The notes beneath the pieces are model-generated. The model was not told where the DNA came from. It ran no database searches and was given only the letters and a program-made list of their open reading frames with translations. From positions 9,362,001 through 9,426,000 of the forward strand of contig NC_079881.1 of assembly GCF_029227915.1 (NCBI RefSeq): a stretch of 64,000 nt of DNA, in the 5' to 3' direction. The DNA comes from Hydractinia symbiolongicarpus. Its lineage: Eukaryota; Cnidaria; Hydrozoa; Anthoathecata; Hydractiniidae. The translations under genes were made by a program, and so were the position numbers. The stretch's first letter is position 1. Each line of letters begins with the position of its first letter. This document shows, piece by piece, positions 43,091 through 55,860 of this stretch.

Positions 43091-46000
43091 TTTTATATAA
43101 TACGAGAACTGTGAAGGTATAATTTTGTGTAACTATGCAGCATATCATACGGCCGATGGTCTTTTGCTTTTTGCATCTTTTTAAAGCACACATAAGGATT
43201 AGTGTGATATGTTGGTTTACCCTTTCGTCGCGGCGGCGACGCTCTTCAGGAAAGTTTTATCACACTGTATTCGATTCAATTCAAAAACTTATGACACTGC
43301 ACCCAAATTAGTGCTTTGAAAAGCGAGCGTAACTCAGATGCGTTTTCATCAATCTATTTATATACATTTTATCCAATGTATAACTTATCAGCATCAGGTT
43401 AGGACTAATAAGGTTATATATTCCAAAATGAATATCTAGAAATTTACTTTAAAAACGTGAGTTTATTATGACACGTTTCGTTTTGTTTAAGTTTGTAAGA
43501 TATAATTTGTAAGATATAATGTCACTTGTGTGCTTTCGGAGTTTCATGCATCATACTGAATGTTTGGCACGATGACAATGAATTCCCAGGTTGTTATCAA
43601 ATATTTTGGTAGTGAGTGCAAATTCTTGGAGCACTCAGGACTACTTGTTTAATCTTATTTACTATTTGCGCCTCCGAACCTGCTACACATTCAAAAAAAA
43701 ATGTCGTTCACTTGTTTTAAATTGAATATTGAGTTCTCTTCCCCGTCACGATCCCGCGCAGAACAATAGATCGTTTTGGTGTCCACTCCATTGCTCATTT
43801 TGACTTCTCTTTAACACCCTTCGTTTGACTATCCCATTGTAATTGATCTCGTAAAAAATTTGGTGAAAGTTACTTGATTTTTTTCGGAATCAAAGTTTTT
43901 TTAGGCATTTTTCAACTTTAGTCTGATCTGTTTACAAGTCACACTATTTGAACTATTTCTGTGATGCATGATTTCAGTTTGTTTTTAGGTGGCTAGCTAA
44001 CTATGTATATCGCCCGATGTCGAAATTTATTCACATTGACAAAAACCTAGGAAACGGCTTATTTGTCGCGTTTCCTTTTTTAACAAAAACAGTTAATATT
44101 GTTCCCATCCGTTCTTATTGACAAGTCAATTATTAATGCCAAGTTTTCGGGTACCAACCTACGATAGGCGTTATTGTAGCCCATAGACAAATATCATCTT
44201 TTTATAACACAATTTTTTAATGTTCAAGTAAAAGAAAAGTCTTTTTAACAATACATCTTGTCATTTTTAGTAACATGGGGGTTTTTCTTGTAGGCTTTCC
44301 TCTTTTTAATTTTTTTATCAAACATAAAACATGGTTCGGAATTCCCAACAACAACACCGATCTTATCCTTTAAACTATCAATCCAAACAAATTACTCCGT
44401 AGATATTTCTTCAATAACAAATACTCCACGCTTAGTAAATTAACTTGTGCCAATATATTATATTCAACGCTTATTCGCATCCACGGAAGACACACTGGGT
44501 ACTGTCATTCTGTAAAATTGTTTTGCTGCATTAATGCATTTATGCTGGAACAATTAGCAGATTGTGATACTCCTCATCCTAATTAGGAAGAAACATGTGA
44601 AAGTAGGCAGCCTCGTTTCTTAATCTTTGTCCTATTTCAGTCTCAAATGTTTCTTAAGTGTCCGGAATTGTTTAATATGCAGGTTTGCTGCCACTGTATT
44701 GTATAACAATACAGTCGCCTGTTTGCAATTACGAACAAAACCAATTACCAACATGCAGAATAATAAAACATGTAGTGTCCGCTACGTTTCCAACCTGTAA
44801 TTGTTGTTATTTTTATTTGAAGAATGGACTACTTCTATTGGGCTATACCTTAATTTAAATTTTATACCATTTTAAATTGTAAATCTAGAGGAAATAAACC
44901 TCGTTTTGTTCTTTGTCCCGTCTTCAAAAAGTTTAAAAAAGGCATGTCCGCGATGATAACATTTACATTTCGATTATGATACCTTTCCTCGGTGAAGTAC
45001 CAATTTGGAGAGATGTCCGTCTCATTGTGTTTCAATATTAACCACGCACGTAATTTGGATTAATGCACTAATTATCAAGGCCCAATCTTCTAAATATTTT
45101 CATGATACACACAGTAAAAAAAGTATCCAAAAAATATTAGTTTTTTTGATTTGTTTATCCCGGAGACTTATTTTCAACACAACAATTTTCCTGACAATCG
45201 GTACATCGAAATGGCTAAGATCTTTTTTTCACGTTGTTGATATGTTTTTTTCTTCCTAAGACCATTTTATTTGTTACGTGAAGGATAAAAAAATACATTG
45301 TAACAAAAAAAATTTAATAAATTACAAAGGTTGAAAATTATACCCTTTAAGAAGCACCAATCCGTTTTTTATTCTTATTTCGTTGTTTAATAAATCATAC
45401 ATATTACATCGTCAACATGACATATGATAGTTTGATGGCATGGATGTAAAGTTCTTTTTTCAGCGAACGAAAACGTCTAAGTCATCAAAACATTGACCGT
45501 AAAGGGGAAAAGGAAATTTTTGTTCTAATGTAATTGACTAATTGTGATACAGGTATGTCTCCGCACTCATTTCCGACAAGCATTTTTAAAATAGCCCATT
45601 CCACCAATTGTCGAGAAAGCCAATGGGGGGACGACCTGTTATCAACATCAGGCACATTTTTATTGCACTGAAGTATCTTATCATCCTCGTCGCGTTTAGA
45701 GCATTTATTGAGTTCCAAACCCTAAGTGTTTTTGTGCCCCTACACGCCAAAAAACCGTATATCCAAAAATACCCTTTGACCAGCAGTCTATAACGCTTAT
45801 ATCAAAACAAGCATCTTGACTTTACTTGGCACTTTGTGGTTAAATCTGTTATTAAACCAACAATGGTTCCCGTCGAAGATCGATACACACTTCTTTTAAA
45901 AAAAAAGTGATATCACGAACTTCATTGTGTCTCATCGTGATAAAACCACCTTTCTCGCATATAAATCTTGAGTCACGTTAAATTTGCTACCACATTCACA

Positions 46001-46241
46001 ATTTAAAAGGAGTCTAGGTAGTGCTCAATTATAACGCATACGTAACGCATTCCTAAATTGATCTTTGTTTAAGTCAATTCAATGCTTTCACCATCATGTT
46101 TACATCATTAATCCTCTTCTGTTCTTTATTCATATTTTCTCTTAACAGTTCGAACTTTTCTATCATTGCAGTTGACTTACCACTGTCATCGTCGATCTTT
46201 CCCACGATTTCCTTTTAAAACAGATGCATGAATTGTGTTGA
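43091..46241. other. Intergenic, 3.1 kb
   Basis: No gene that I can support. The minus frame 45485-45718 (ending GDIPVSQLVNYIRTKISFS) has protein-like texture but no family I recognise. Confidence 0.35.
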
Positions 46242-46281
46242 GTTTAAAAAATATATGCGTATTCGCATATATTTTTTAAAC
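46242..46281. other. Perfect 18-bp AT-rich palindrome
   Basis: GTTTAAAAAATATATGCG, loop TATT, CGCATATATTTTTTAAAC. All 18 pairs match. Confidence 0.92.
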
Positions 46282-46549
46282 CAACGCCAGTGACATAAGC
46301 ATGGGTTCTTCATCATTTGCGACATGTCTACTAACATAGCAGGTATGCCTCTTACAGTTAGGTTATTGCAATTTCCGACAGTATTGACAATTCTTAAACC
46401 CATTGATTCACCATCTTGTTACAGTACTCACTTTTGTAATCATCGCTGCCAATTACTGCCTCTAGATGTTTTTCACCACGTGCAGTATTCTGAATATTTT
46501 AAAACAACTCGTTAATTTTTTCAATATATTGCTTTTTAACATTCAACCA

Positions 46550-47170
46550 GACGTATAGATGACAATGTCATCAGTGTATGTCAGGATTTAGATTTAGAAA
46601 GGACACTGCAATTTTATTGAAGGTGATTAAAAATAGAAGGGGACCTAAAATCTAGCCCTGCAGTACACCACAGGTTACTGACTCAGGTTCAGATGTTTCA
46701 TTATTTATTTTCACAGTATGCTTACGAACAAAAAGGTAGTCAATAAAAATTTCCAATTGCTGTCACAGCATGACTTGTCAAGTTTTCAAATGATTTGTGC
46801 ATGACTAAGCAAATCAAACGCTTTGCCAAGATCTATGAAAATGGGGTCAGTTAACACTTCATTGACCATATTTCTTTTTTTTGTGTCAAGAAATAGTTTG
46901 ACAGCAAGCTTGGTGTTTTTTTACTTTCTAAAGCCAAATTAATTTTCAGGTAACAGTTTATTTTGCTCTAAAAATTTACATAACTGGTTATAAATATATT
47001 TTCCGGAATTTTCGAACAAACAGGTAAAACGGTAATTGGACGATAATTGTCCATGCCATGCAGATTTGTGAATGGGCGTCACTTTTCCCAATTTAAAATC
47101 GGACGGTAAAATACTAGTTCTTTTTGAAGCATTGATGTCATGGCAAAGAGACTTTGCTACGTGTTCCTGA
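46550..47170 (-). pseudogene. Non-LTR reverse transcriptase relic (degenerate)
   Basis: Several frames must be read, but the RT order is clear on the minus strand. ILPSDFKLGKVTPIHKS and NYRPIT-like residues come first, then YIYNQLCKFLEQNKLLPEN. DPIFIDLGKAFDLLSHAQII corresponds to the box A FDxxKAFD motif. CGVLQG-ILGPLLFLITFNKI corresponds to the GxPQGxxLGPLLF motif. TYTDDIVIYTS corresponds to the YADD catalytic motif. At least three stops or frameshifts make it inactive. The family resembles CR1/L2/RTE-like elements but is not the same copy type as 61385-62824. Confidence 0.75.
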
Positions 47171-47372
47171 GATGTATAAAAACTTTATTAACTGTGACCT
47201 CCCCGAATTTAAAAGTAGTACTTGTTTTGAAATTGCTTGTTCTTGATTTACGAGACTTTTTGTTTAGCGTGTCTTGTTAATTCATTTCCGATTTTATATC
47301 ACGTGTTAACCATGGTGATTTTTTACCTTTAACTTTTTTGCTAAAACTTGGAGCATGATTTTGGAGTTAGAA

Positions 47373-47556
47373 TCTCTTTAATAATAGCCGTCGTCTGTCT
47401 GTCTGTGTGTCCGCGAAAGCCGTGTGCCGTAACGGAAACACGAAATTTTTAAAATGCGCATCCATACCAAATGCGATATATTTCTGTCCACTTTGTTGCA
47501 AAGGGTTAATTTAAAGACGGGCGACCCCGTGGATTTTTCCACGGGCTAACGACTAT
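47373..47556 (+). mobile_element. Helitron-like element, family H3
   Basis: TCTCTTTAATAATAGCCGTC at the 5' end after an A. The interior has GTAACGGAAACACGAAATTT. The 3' hairpin CCCGTGGA/TCCACGGG is followed by CTAACGACTAT, where CTAG has changed to CTAT. The next element starts at once. Confidence 0.75.
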
Positions 47557-47673
47557 TCTATGTTATGTCTGTCACGCAAAATGGTAGCTTAGCTGCGCAG
47601 GTAGCGAGACGCACGCAATGCGGTATAAAAAGGAAGGGCAAACCCGTGGATTTTTCCACTGGCTAACGACTAG
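47557..47673 (+). mobile_element. Helitron-like element, family H4
   Basis: Starts TCTATGTTATGTCTGTCACG and shares GGTAGCTTAGCTGCGCAGGT with the copies at 14677 and 54051. It ends with hairpin CCCGTGGATTTTTCCACTGG, then CTAACGACTAG, then T. Confidence 0.75.
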
Positions 47674-48189
47674 TATTCTATAATACAGTTATAATTTTTG
47701 TACAATATGCTTCTAATTTGTTATAATATCGTTCCAATTTCACTTAATTTCATAACATCGTTGCCACAACAACGCTAGCAGATAATAGATCTATTGTCAC
47801 CCAAACAAAAGGCATTCGAAACCAGATCACCAACAATATTATTAAAATCAAACTCGTTTGACTTTATTCAAATATTATAGCCATACAGCAAATTATGAGG
47901 TTATGACGCACATGTCATGTGTTGAAATTATACATATTATAGCTATATTATAAGAAATTATAAAGGCCGAGATACATTTGAAATTTTTATTTCGAAACTG
48001 TCTAAAATTTTATTTCAGAAATATTTCGAAATACGTTTTCCATGTTTCGAAATTAACATAAAGTCTCTCAGCATTATTTTAAACATGAATTGAAAGAAGG
48101 AGGAAGGTTGTATGGTCGCTTCCTTTTTCTTCGAAGAAGAGTGGAATGAACAGCATTACAAAAAACGCAAACGAAGCATATGGATGAAG
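47674..48189. other. Intergenic
   Basis: No gene or repeat family recognised. AT-rich. Confidence 0.35.
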
Positions 48190-48643
48190 TCATGGCTGCA
48201 AAGAAGAGAGCAGTCGTTTGTTTGAAGGAGGATTAGGAGTATGGTAAATATCAACAGAACTGCTTTCATTTGAACAAATACTTGAAGGTGTGCTTGGTAT
48301 ATTACTGATAGTGTTTCTCACGAGTAAATTATCGTTTAAAAACGATAAACTATCATAATACAGCCATTTGACTTGATACACCTCGTCTGCACCGGCTCCA
48401 CTTTTTTTGACGACTCGAATTGTCTCCTTTGTGCGGAAGATTAAACTCTAAGACTATGCATTTTGTTACTAATTTCATCAATTGCCGGGTGTACATCAGC
48501 ATTGTGTAATTCACTGTGTAGGCGTTTCAAAGCGTTTGTTTTTGCATCCTAGTTTGCGTATAATGGTTTTTTAACGTTGAATAGCACACCTATTTTACCC
48601 ATTCTTCAATTAATCGCACAGTATCATCATGACTCCACGGCAT
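48190..48643 (-). pseudogene. MADF/SANT-like DNA-binding domain remnant
   Basis: Minus strand, starting at an ATG (48643): MPWSHDDTVRLIEEWVK, then a stop and frameshift. NALKRLHSELHNADVHPAID and EISNKMHSLR follow. Then KKSGAGADEVYQVKWLYYDS is in the final open frame to a stop at 48190. TxxxSGAGADDVYxxxLWYYDxLxFL is the C-terminal half of MADF (Myb/SANT-like) domains, which are found in host regulators and in PIF/Harbinger transposons. No transposase is nearby, so origin is undecided. It directly precedes an H1 Helitron end at 48703. Confidence 0.65.
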
Positions 48644-48702
48644 ACTTCTTTCTCTTTGCTTCTTCTATACTTCTTTCTCGGCCTTAAGAAATTATAACCA
48701 TA

Positions 48703-49985
48703 CTAGCCGGAAAGCCCGGCGTCGAAACGCCGGGGTAAGTCACAAATTAAGGTGTGACCCGGCGTTGAAAATTCTGTGAAGCGCTTAATAAGAGCTGTAA
48801 ACTGTTTCATAAGATCAGGTGAAGCGTTTTAGTAGAGGTATGCAGTATGTTATAAGTCAATTGCAACGCATACACCGTTGCAGTGTCGCGACTGTAACAT
48901 ATTTTTCAAAAAATAACTTTCCCGCAACAATAGCTGAAATAAAAACAGAGTTCTACAAACCATTTTTACTCCGTCATAACAAAAACAATCGGTCAATATT
49001 ATTTTATTTTGCAGAATAAGTTTCAGCGTGAATTCAAAATTATTTGTGCAACCAGGCTGAACGCCTAGTACAGGCAAACAGCTTTGAACACACCGGTGGA
49101 ACAATTAATAGTAGTCGTAAACAGTTGCACACGATCAGGTGAAGCGCTTTAGTACTGATATACAGAATGGTATACAGTGTGTTGTAAATCAAGCGAAGTG
49201 CATACACCATTATAGTGTTGCGACTGTAACATATTTTTCAAAAAATAACTTTCCCGCAACGATAGCTGAAATAAAAATAGTGTTTACAAACCGCTGCTAC
49301 CCTGTAATAGCAAAAACAATCGGTTAATATTATTTTATTTTGTGGAATAATTTTTTTAAAAAGTTCAAAAATTAATCAGGACACCGGGCGGAGTGCTTAG
49401 TACAGTTAAACAGTGTTGTACAGACATATAAGGATAATACCCTTTTAAAACCCGTCGTATAGGCGTATTACCCTTTTCCAAAATTCTTCATTGCAACTTC
49501 GGTTTAAATAAAAACACAGGGAACAGCCTGTTGTTACCCACCCAGCCAAAACAATCGCTCAGCCATTTCATTTGAAGCAAAAGTTTGCAGAAAAAGTTTG
49601 CAGAAAAATAATAAAATATGTAGCTACCTAGCTAGCTAACTGCATTTAGCATAAAAATTATTGCTGAAGATTATTGTTGTAGTCAAACTGCATTTTTATA
49701 CTTTCACTGTTTAGTCAAAGATATAGCTAAGAAGGTAGCTAAATAGCAGGAGCCTCAACACCAAAATAAATGTTGGCTAGGATAAAAACCTCTTATACTA
49801 TATGGAATAGTAATAAATAAGGCTCTAGCTAGCTAGCTAGCTGGCCTTCAAAATCTTCGTTCCTAGCCAAAAAACCTAAAAATGGTGCGTTTAAGATTTG
49901 TACCTGGCCTAAAAAACGTGACAATATATTTATCTTAGCATGTAAAAACATATAGAAAACAAATGTTACAAAAATGGAAGTATCA
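48703..49985 (-). mobile_element. Helitron-like element, family H1, variant with internal duplication
   Basis: Plus strand CTAGCCGGAAAGCCCGGCGT and AAACGCCGGGG gives the H1 3' hairpin and CTAG on the minus strand. The block with TGTAACATATTTTTCAAAAA and AACTTTCCCGCAACAAT occurs twice (about 48820-49020 and 49140-49350), unlike other H1 copies. Homology continues to about 49985 (AACGTGACAATATATTTATC) and then stops, so the 5' end is missing or replaced. Confidence 0.7.
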
Positions 49986-50243
49986 GAAAGAAAAAATAAA
50001 GCAAACAGTTAAGAAACTTTTTGTTTCCCCAGCAATGAGTTGACTCAATCTGCTTGCCAAATGTCGGACCGATAACGTAAAAATTGTTGCTAAGAAATAT
50101 AAAGAGCTTAAAGAGCTTTAGTTTCTGATTGGTCATTTATATAAAACTCCGCTCCTGATTGGACCAGCTAATACGCCTATCGCCTGTTAAACTATGTTTA
50201 AAACCCGTCGCCCCCCCCCCCTGCTTGCACAGGGACGGGCTAG
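49986..50243. other. Junction between two H1 elements
   Basis: Unassigned sequence ending in a run of 11 C (50211-50221) and GGGACGGGCTAG. The CTAG abuts the 5' TC of the next element, so a third, unrecognised Helitron end may be present. Confidence 0.4.
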
Positions 50244-51775
50244 TCTCTCTAAATAATTGCCGTCGTCTGTCTGTCTGTTCAAAAGGGTTACCGATATTCC
50301 TTTGATCTTTCCGCGAATTTTTAGAAAACAGGGGGTTGTTTAATCGCAAATCAAATTATTGATTAAAATAAATCCTTAAAATTAATTTATTTTTTTAATT
50401 AATTGAATTACTTTAATTTATTTCCGTAAGTAAGAAAAAAAAATTAGTGATAAAAATGAATGCATTATTTTAATACGCCATTTTTAATAATAATTACCCC
50501 CGTGACCTCTATCGCCGTTTTCGCTCAGGAGCTACAGAGAACAAATGGGACAGTTTACTGACAGTTTAACTGACTTTGTTTTGACCGCTCGCACGTGTAT
50601 AGCAATCAAAACGCCTGATTCTTTAAAAAACCAATCAAGACTTTCGCAGCCTAGACATGCCAACGAAGAAACATGATGGCCATTTTAGTTTTTAAAAAGT
50701 AATGGTGGTCAGTGTTGTTTCTAAGTCTGTTTCACCTTTTTGTCTTCTATAAGCTTTTTATATTTGTAATATTTGTTTTTTTTATGTTCTAAAATGTGAA
50801 AATAAATATACACGTTTTTAGCTACGTACAGATCTTAAACGCCCCAGTTTTAGGATTTTTGGCTAGGAACGAATATTTTGAAGGCTAGCTAGCTAATAGC
50901 CTTACTTTTTACTAATTTTGTTTGGTATAAGAGGTTTTTCTCCAACCCAACATATCGCAATATTCTCAGCAATAAATCTTATGCTAAATGCAGTTTAGCT
51001 AGGTAGGTACATCTTTACTTATTTTCTTTAAAAAATTTTTTGCAAATAAAATGGCTGAGCAATTGCTTTAGCTGGAGAGGTAACGACAGGCTGTTTCCTG
51101 TGTTGTGATAAAGTTTTTTTGGAGAAGGGTACTGTTCACATCTGTTTGACTGTACTAAGCGGTCAGCTCAGTCTTAACAATAGCCTGTTTTTTGAAAAAG
51201 GCTGTTACGCCTATGCGGGTCAGCCCACTCTGACAATTAATTTTTAAACTTTCTTGGGAATCACGCCTGTACGAATGTCCAACAATGTTTACCTGGACTA
51301 ACCGCTTAGCCCTGTGCAAGAAGCGAAGGACTGTTTCTTGTGTTTTCATTTAAATAGAGTCTGCAAGAAAGTTTTTTTTCAAAAGGGTATTATCCCTATA
51401 CACCTGTGTAACACCATTTAACTGTACTAAGCGCTCAGTCCGGTGTCACGATTAATTTTTTAACTTTTACAAAAACTTATTCCGCAAAATAAAATAATAT
51501 TGACTGATTGTTTTTGCTATGACAGAGTCACAACGGTTGTAAACTGTGTTTTTATTTCAGACTTTGTTGCGGGAAAGTTATTTTTTGAAAAATATGTTAC
51601 AGTCGCAACACTATAATTTTGTGTGCTTGATTTGCGACATACTGCATACCTGTACTAAAGCGCTCCACCTGACTGTGCCGCACAGTTTACAGTTCTTTTT
51701 AAGCGCTCCTTAGGGCGTTCAACAACAGTTACTTGTGGCTCATCCCGGCGATTCGACGCCAGGTTTCCCAACTAG
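50244..51775 (+). mobile_element. Helitron-like element, family H1, near full length
   Basis: 5' TCTCTCTAAATAATTGCCGT; 3' hairpin CCCGGCGATTCGACGCCAGG, then TTTCCCAACTAG. Collinear with the reverse of 34750-36359. The frame 51155-51349 (minus) is the counterpart of frames at 28112 and 35182 in other copies. It is interesting only as shared sequence. Confidence 0.85.
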
Positions 51776-52499
51776 TCTATATAATAATACGCCAGTTCTG
51801 TCTGTCTGTCACTTTTGCAAAGTGGATAAAATTTCCTTGATAAAGTCTATAAAACTTCGTCTATAAATTTGTTCTGTAAATTACCAAACTTTGACGTTAA
51901 AGCAATATTGACGTCAAAGGAAAGTATATTAAGATTAGTGAAGCCATTGCATTGCGCTTTTAAATTTAAGGCTAAATAACTTGGAAACAGGTGGAAATAA
52001 CTGACGTCATCTCCTGCGTAGGTAACTAGGGACCACCTGGGACCAATTTCGGTAAGTTTCCCAAACCTGGGTCCCCGAATCTGTTTCGGAATAGACGGGT
52101 TGATGACGTCATCCAAAAGCTTTCAAACTCTAATATCTCTGCAACCGTGTCAAAAGTACATGATCCTTTACATTTTCTTGATCAACGTTTCAAGATCTAT
52201 ACGAGGAAGGCAACAGGTATAAAAATTTCTAAAAAAAATGTTTGTGTTTTCACGGGCCTTTGTTGACGTCAGCACAATTTTTAAACACTTATATCTCTTT
52301 TTGCGTTCCTCGAAAACATATCATCCTATACATTATTTTAATCAGCGTTTCAACCTCTACACATTACAACAAAAGAATAAAATAAATCTCTCTAATTTTT
52401 TGGGATCTTCACTGCTGACTTCAGCAAAACATCTAAAACAACCTATTTTTCCATTGCCCATCTGCCTGAGTGGATTTCTCCACGAGCCTTATCGACTAG
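51776..52499 (+). mobile_element. Helitron-like element, family H2, 724 bp
   Basis: Starts TCTATATAATAATACGCCAG directly after CTAG of the H1 copy. Internal CTGACGTCAT, GATGACGTCATCC and TGACGTCAGC. Ends with hairpin GTGGATTTCTCCACG, then AGCCTTATCGACTAG, then T. Nearly the same length and order as 55123-55860. Confidence 0.85.
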
Positions 52500-54050
52500 T
52501 AATAATAATAATGAACTAGTTCAGAGTGAGGTGTTAAATTAGCGGTTTTAGTGACACATATAGCGTTAAATTGGTTTTCACCCTTTAGGTGTTGTGAACG
52601 TTTTTTTTTCGAATAATTTTAAAGATCATACAAACAATTAATGCTTTACGATGTTTCAATATTATTTCTTTAAAACTTTTCTATAAAAACTTTTGCTTTT
52701 AGTATTGATTGGCAAAAAGGAAAAATGAATGAATTAAACCGATTAGATAAAAAAGAAGTAATCCATATGTCACAGTTTATTATATTGTTTATTTCCTTTG
52801 TGTTTCTATGCCATCCTACTAAGGAAATAAAAAAAAATGATTTCTTATATAGAAACTCGATTCTTTCTGGTTAGCATTCAGCATGACAATAGACAAAAAC
52901 TAATTAACATTTTGCATTTGATTTTTAAATGAATGAATACACAGATTTTTTTTTAAATTAAACAAAAGACAGAGCCTTCCGTAGTAGGTATAACATTTCT
53001 GTGGCAACCAGGGAGTTTTTCAGTGTTAAAAGCCAGGTCGTTCTATGAAGGATTTAAAGACATTGACAAAATGCAATCTGACAACTTTTCGAAAGCCCCC
53101 TCATCTTGTCTAATGCAAAGTTCGAAATCGCGTGGTTTAATCATTAAGGGTTAGCTAAGAATTGTTTTATTGTTGAGCAGCTATCCAACTAGCCAGCTGG
53201 CTATTAGTTTACCTTTTGTTCTTGATCTACTGTCATTGTCTAGCTATAATGAAACTTTGCAGCGTGACCTGTAATGTTATTGTTTGTATCGTTACACCAA
53301 TAAACATGCATATACTTAGGCAAAAATATGAACAACACACTGCAACGATTGAAAAAGTCAAATAGAAAAACGAAACTGAGATTAACGTTGTTATGTTTTT
53401 GCTCCCAATTCTAGTGCCTTTTAATCTTGTATTTTCTAAAAGTCTGCTGTATCTCTTGTCTGTCAAAATAGACAAATAAATAGAACTTTGTAGATATTCG
53501 TTGAATAATTTCAAGGCTTTGAATGGAAATTTGTATATATATATAAATATATACAATATAATATATATAAATCATGGACCCTCCTCCTAGGAAAAATAGA
53601 TTCAGCATATTATTAGTCTTATTTCAGGCTGTGCTTAGGTCTAACTATGAAAGCTTTGAAATGAAGGGTACCTTCCTCGCTCATCTTGCCACGTATAATA
53701 TTGTTTCCTATTTTATTTAATGTTGTTAAACTGCATGATGGAGTGGTAAAACCCAATAGGAATGAAAACAGGTAGGTGAACAATGCGCAGACTTTACAAA
53801 AAATAACCCATTACTTTTGTTCTTCATTTTGTTTAATATTTTAATGTCAGAAACGCACGCCATTTGTGAACTTTTACAGAATTTGTAATAATTTATTTTA
53901 GCGAAGTGAACTATTTCGAATATTTCGCAGACGCGCCTTTCCATAGCTTAGGAATTAAATTGAAAATTTTTACTTAAAAGCAGAATTGTGTGCATTCGTG
54001 ACAGACAGTGTAGATGTTATATTTTGCTTTAAAAAAGGACAGTAGTATAA
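52500..54050. other. Intergenic, 1.5 kb
   Basis: No gene supported. A TA-rich stretch at 53530-53570 (TATATATATAAATATATA) is simple sequence. Confidence 0.35.
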
Positions 54051-54164
54051 TCTATATTATAATGCCCGTATACGTCTGTCCGTCCGTCCGTCTGTCTGTC
54101 ACGCAGAATGGTAGCTTAGCTGCGACGGGCGAACCCGTAGATTTTTCCACGGGCTAACGACTAG
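54051..54164 (+). mobile_element. Helitron-like element, family H4, 114 bp
   Basis: TCTATATTATAATGCCCGTA at the 5' end preceded by A. GTCCGTCCGTCCGTCTGTCT inside. 3' hairpin CCCGTAGATTTTTCCACGGG, then CTAACGACTAG and T. A short internal deletion relative to 47557. Confidence 0.75.
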
Positions 54165-55122
54165 TACTGTAAAATACATAATATAGGCTTATATAATATA
54201 GGCTAATGTATTTTAAAAGCGTCGAATGATCTTGGTGGGTTAACGTTTGTGTGGGCCTGTATCCAAGTATGCTTAAAAGCAAAATGGATAAAGTAATTTT
54301 CTGATCATCAAAACATTTTTAAACCTCAAAACTAATAGCATACAGAAAATAAATAAAATTCAATATCTTCTTGTTCCTCTTCCTCACTAAATGACTCACT
54401 TTAACGTTGGAACTCACCCTCGTCCCTAGAATTTTTTTGTCTACTTGATATAAGAGACGAAGTCGAAAAATACCCTGGTATCGTTGACCGGGTATTGAAA
54501 TATAATTGGCTTCCATGTTTTCGCAATATAATTGCGAGCTTTTTTTTTAGCCGGCACTTTTTGGGTCCGCATTAAAATGACGCATTGGGTTGCGGTCAGT
54601 TATATGTGTAAACAAAACTTTCAAAAAGCAAATTTAATTACTTTTATTCCAGAGCGAATTTTTGCATTCTGTTTGAAGTTTCTGACAGCTAAATAAAAGT
54701 TACTTAACATATTTTCCAGTTTTTACGTGGATCGCTTAAAAGATGGCAGAAAATTACCTGAAAATCCGTTTTTTTTCGATTTTCGGGTAAAATCCAACAA
54801 AATCGGAAAATCGTATTAATTACGTGTCCAAATTATGCAAAATGATTCTTCCTAATGAAACAAAGTTGTGTTGCAAGACGACGGTGCAGACGTAGTGATA
54901 ACATCAATCCTTATATATTTTAGCTTAGCACTTAGTTTACATTTAGCTATTAGGTAGTTCAACTTTTTTAACACTTTTAGACCTTACCAAATAACCTAAA
55001 TCTTAAATGCACTCTGAACATTAACAAGTGAAATTTGACAAAGTTTAAAAGGTCTAAATCTAATATAGAAATAGCATACGCCCAAAGACTTGTGGCGGCG
55101 AACTTCAAAATTAGTCTAAACA
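54165..55122. other. Intergenic
   Basis: No gene. The segment 54415-54480 contains CCCTCGTCCCTAGAATTTTT and AAAAATACCCTGG, words also seen as termini of the possible MITE at 59532-59906. Confidence 0.35.
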
Positions 55123-55860
55123 CTAGTCGATAAGGCCCGTGGAGAAATCCACTTAGGCAGATGGGCAATTGAAAAATAGGTTGTTTTAGATGTTTTGCTG
55201 ACGTCAGTAGTGAAGATCCCAAAAAAGTTAGAGAAATTTATTTTATCATTTTATTGTAATGTGTAGAGGTTGAATCACGCTGATCAAAATAATGTGTAGG
55301 ATAATATGTTTTCGAGGAACGCAAAAAGAGATATAAGTGTTTAAAAATTGTGCTGACGTCAGCAAAGGCCCGTGAAAACACAAAACATTTTTTTTCAGAA
55401 ATTCATGTACCTGTTGCCTCCCTCGTATAGATCTTGAAACGCTGATCAAGAAAATGTATAGGATCATGTACTTTTGACCAACGGTTACGGAAATATTGTG
55501 GTTTAAAGGTTTTTTGATGACGTCATAAACCCGTTCATTCCGAAACGGATTTGGGGACCCAGGTTTGGAAAATTACCCAAATTGGTCCAAGGTGGTCCCT
55601 AGTTACCCACGCGGTTAAAAAACATTGACGTCACCAACTCGTTTCCAAGTTATTTGGCCTCAAAATTTTAGGTGCACTGTAATGGCTTCACTAATCTTAA
55701 TTAACTTTCCTTTGACGTCAATACTATTTTAGCGTAAAAGTTTGGTAAATTACAGAACAATTTTATAGGCGATGTTTTATAGAATTTGTTAAAGAAAATT
55801 TTGAAGAATATAATCCACTTTGCAAAAGTCACAGACAGACAGAACTGGCGTATTATTATA
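55123..55860 (-). mobile_element. Helitron-like element, family H2 (array member 1)
   Basis: Plus strand CTAGTCGATAAGGCCCGTGG to CTGGCGTATTATTATA. Reverse-complement structure identical to 51776-52499. Includes GACGTCAGC, GATGACGTCATAA and ACATTGACGTCACC words. Confidence 0.85.

Noticed and set aside
45485-45718. 77-codon frame with protein-like composition
   Set aside because: No recognisable motif, no splice context and no second copy in the window; recorded only as unassigned.
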